A stretch of 64,000 nt of DNA, taken from contig OX352763.1 of NCBI GenBank assembly GCA_947095585.1, positions 44,442,010 through 44,506,009 of the forward strand, read 5' to 3'. Source of the stretch: Nephrocerus scutellatus. Lineage: Eukaryota; Arthropoda; Insecta; Diptera; Pipunculidae. Below the pieces are notes generated by a model. It was not told the origin of the DNA. It was given only the letters and a program-made list of their open reading frames with translations, and did no database searches. Both the position numbers and the translations under genes were made by a program. This document shows positions 62,964-64,000 of this stretch, piece by piece. Each line of letters begins with the position of its first letter. Positions within the stretch are counted from its first letter, which is position 1.

Positions 62964-64000
62964 TTTTTTTTTTTTTTTTTTTTTTATATAGAGACTTATT
63001 GCCAAGGGATGACTCCCTGAATGACTTACGTCACGGCAATAAGTTGGGCTAAGCCCTTTATTAAATTCAAAATAAAATAAAAATCGAAAGAATGTGATTT
63101 ACAATATATCACATTCCTCACGTTTGTAGCCGGTTTCAATTTATTTTCTCAGAATTCTCCCTGATTCATTGGAAAAGCAATACGAAAAACGAACACGAAT
63201 TTAGAACGACGCGAGTCCAAATACTTTTATCAATGAATCATGGTCAGGGAAAACTACAAAAAACCTTGACCAAGAAAATATTACAAATTATAAAAATAAT
63301 TTAAAAAATACTGATAAATTTTTTTTTTTTTTTGTTTTTTTTTTTTATATATTAAGAAACAACTTATGAATACTTTAACTATCATCCTTCAAGAACTTGT
63401 TAACGGCTAATTTGAACGCCTGCAGATTATAAGATTCTGGAAACACGTGTTCGACCAATTGATTCCACATCGAAGATACTCTAGGAAAAAAGGAGGATTT
63501 AAAGTGTTGGGTTCTACATGAAAAAAGTTTTAAGGCAAATCTATGTTGATTGCACCTTAAACGAGTGTTTACGTTACTGAGAAAAGGCCCAGGAACTAGA
63601 GAACGGGTTTCTAAAGAACATTTACCGTTGTAAAATTTATAGAAAACAGATAAAGCTCCAACATTTCGTCTGTGCTCCAAAGTATCAAGAGACGAAGTAA
63701 TGGTTACATCGTTTATCAAACGGATAACTCTATTCTGAACACCATCAAGATGAACCAAATGCGATCTTGGAGCACCACCCCACACATATGAATTAGATTC
63801 TAAAATTGGTCTAATATAAGATTTATATAATCTTAACACTTCAGAGGGAGTGAAGTAGAAGTTACAACGTCTTATGAAGCCTAAACATTGGCTAGCTCTT
63901 TTTGAAATTTCATAAATATGTTCTTTCCAAGAAAGATCACTTGATACTTTTAAACCTAACAACTTAAGTGAATCAGATCTCGCAATTGAGGTACCATTAA
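62964..64000 (-). pseudogene. Jockey/CR1-like LINE, 3' end with poly(A) (family 1), runs off the right edge
   Basis: The minus-strand frame at 63,962-63,375 (195 codons) reads LGLKVSSDLSWKEHIYEISK, ASQCLGFIRRCNFYFTPSEV, LRLYKSYIRPILESNSYVWG, VIRLINDVTITSSLDTLEHR, MWNQLVEHVFPESYNLQAF, then a stop, a 3' UTR (63,374-62,990) and a run of about 20 A (T20 on the plus strand at 62,965-62,986). This poly(A) end abuts the interior of the element at 62,185-62,963, showing the order of insertion. The copy at 18,420-19,300 is the same family. An unbroken C-terminal frame and long poly(A) suggest a recent insertion; the 5' part is outside the window. Confidence 0.88.

Overview
The window reads as a schizophoran fly, probably an acalyptrate fruit fly (Drosophila- or tephritid-like). 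The one cellular gene found is a close homologue of Drosophila swiss cheese (sws, neuropathy target esterase). It lies in very AT-rich DNA with short GT-AG introns, surrounded by insect-type mobile elements (Jockey, RTE, RNase H-bearing LINEs, Helentron, PIF/Harbinger, hAT, mariner, a tRNA-derived SINE and several MITE families). The fly family is inference only.

Layout. From 1 to about 47.9 kb I find no intact cellular gene. This part holds layers of repeats. An AT-rich family with TAAATTCTCTA ends (called the TCTCTA family here) has about 14 copies. A tRNA SINE has eight copies, two with perfect target-site duplications. A Jockey element lies at 9.4-12.4 kb (gag open, reverse transcriptase core deleted). 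A Helentron helicase-endonuclease pseudogene lies at 30.4-31.9 kb, a tandemly duplicated minisatellite block at 32.7-35.1 kb, and a 2.5-kb block carrying a broken Harbinger transposase, present nearly three times, at 34.9-41.3 kb. An RNase H-bearing LINE tail is at 44.6-45.9 kb.

The + strand from about 48.0 kb to beyond the right edge is sws. A 33-codon first coding exon (48,082-48,180) is followed by an 8.4-kb intron packed with elements (two abutting MITEs, a nearly complete RTE retrotransposon, a truncated hAT copy, a foldback repeat). Six further coding exons follow (56,556-59,766) with introns of 54-81 bp, then a last intron of more than 4.2 kb that runs off the window and contains a mariner remnant, a SINE and nested Jockey-like tails. 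The visible sws open frame is 996 codons plus one base. It covers the membrane anchor, three cyclic-nucleotide-binding-like domains and the start of the patatin esterase domain with its Gly-rich loop and GxSxG serine. The catalytic aspartate and C-terminus lie outside.

The most interesting material outside sws is the TCTCTA family. It has 11-bp subterminal inverted repeats, internal repeats of about 110 bp, a variable microsatellite near one end, a head-to-tail pair, and an insertion without visible target duplication that can be read against a built-in empty site. These are the features of DINE-1/Helentron-type non-autonomous elements, and one copy abuts a Helentron coding remnant. All family assignments come from reading motifs by eye; no database search was possible.
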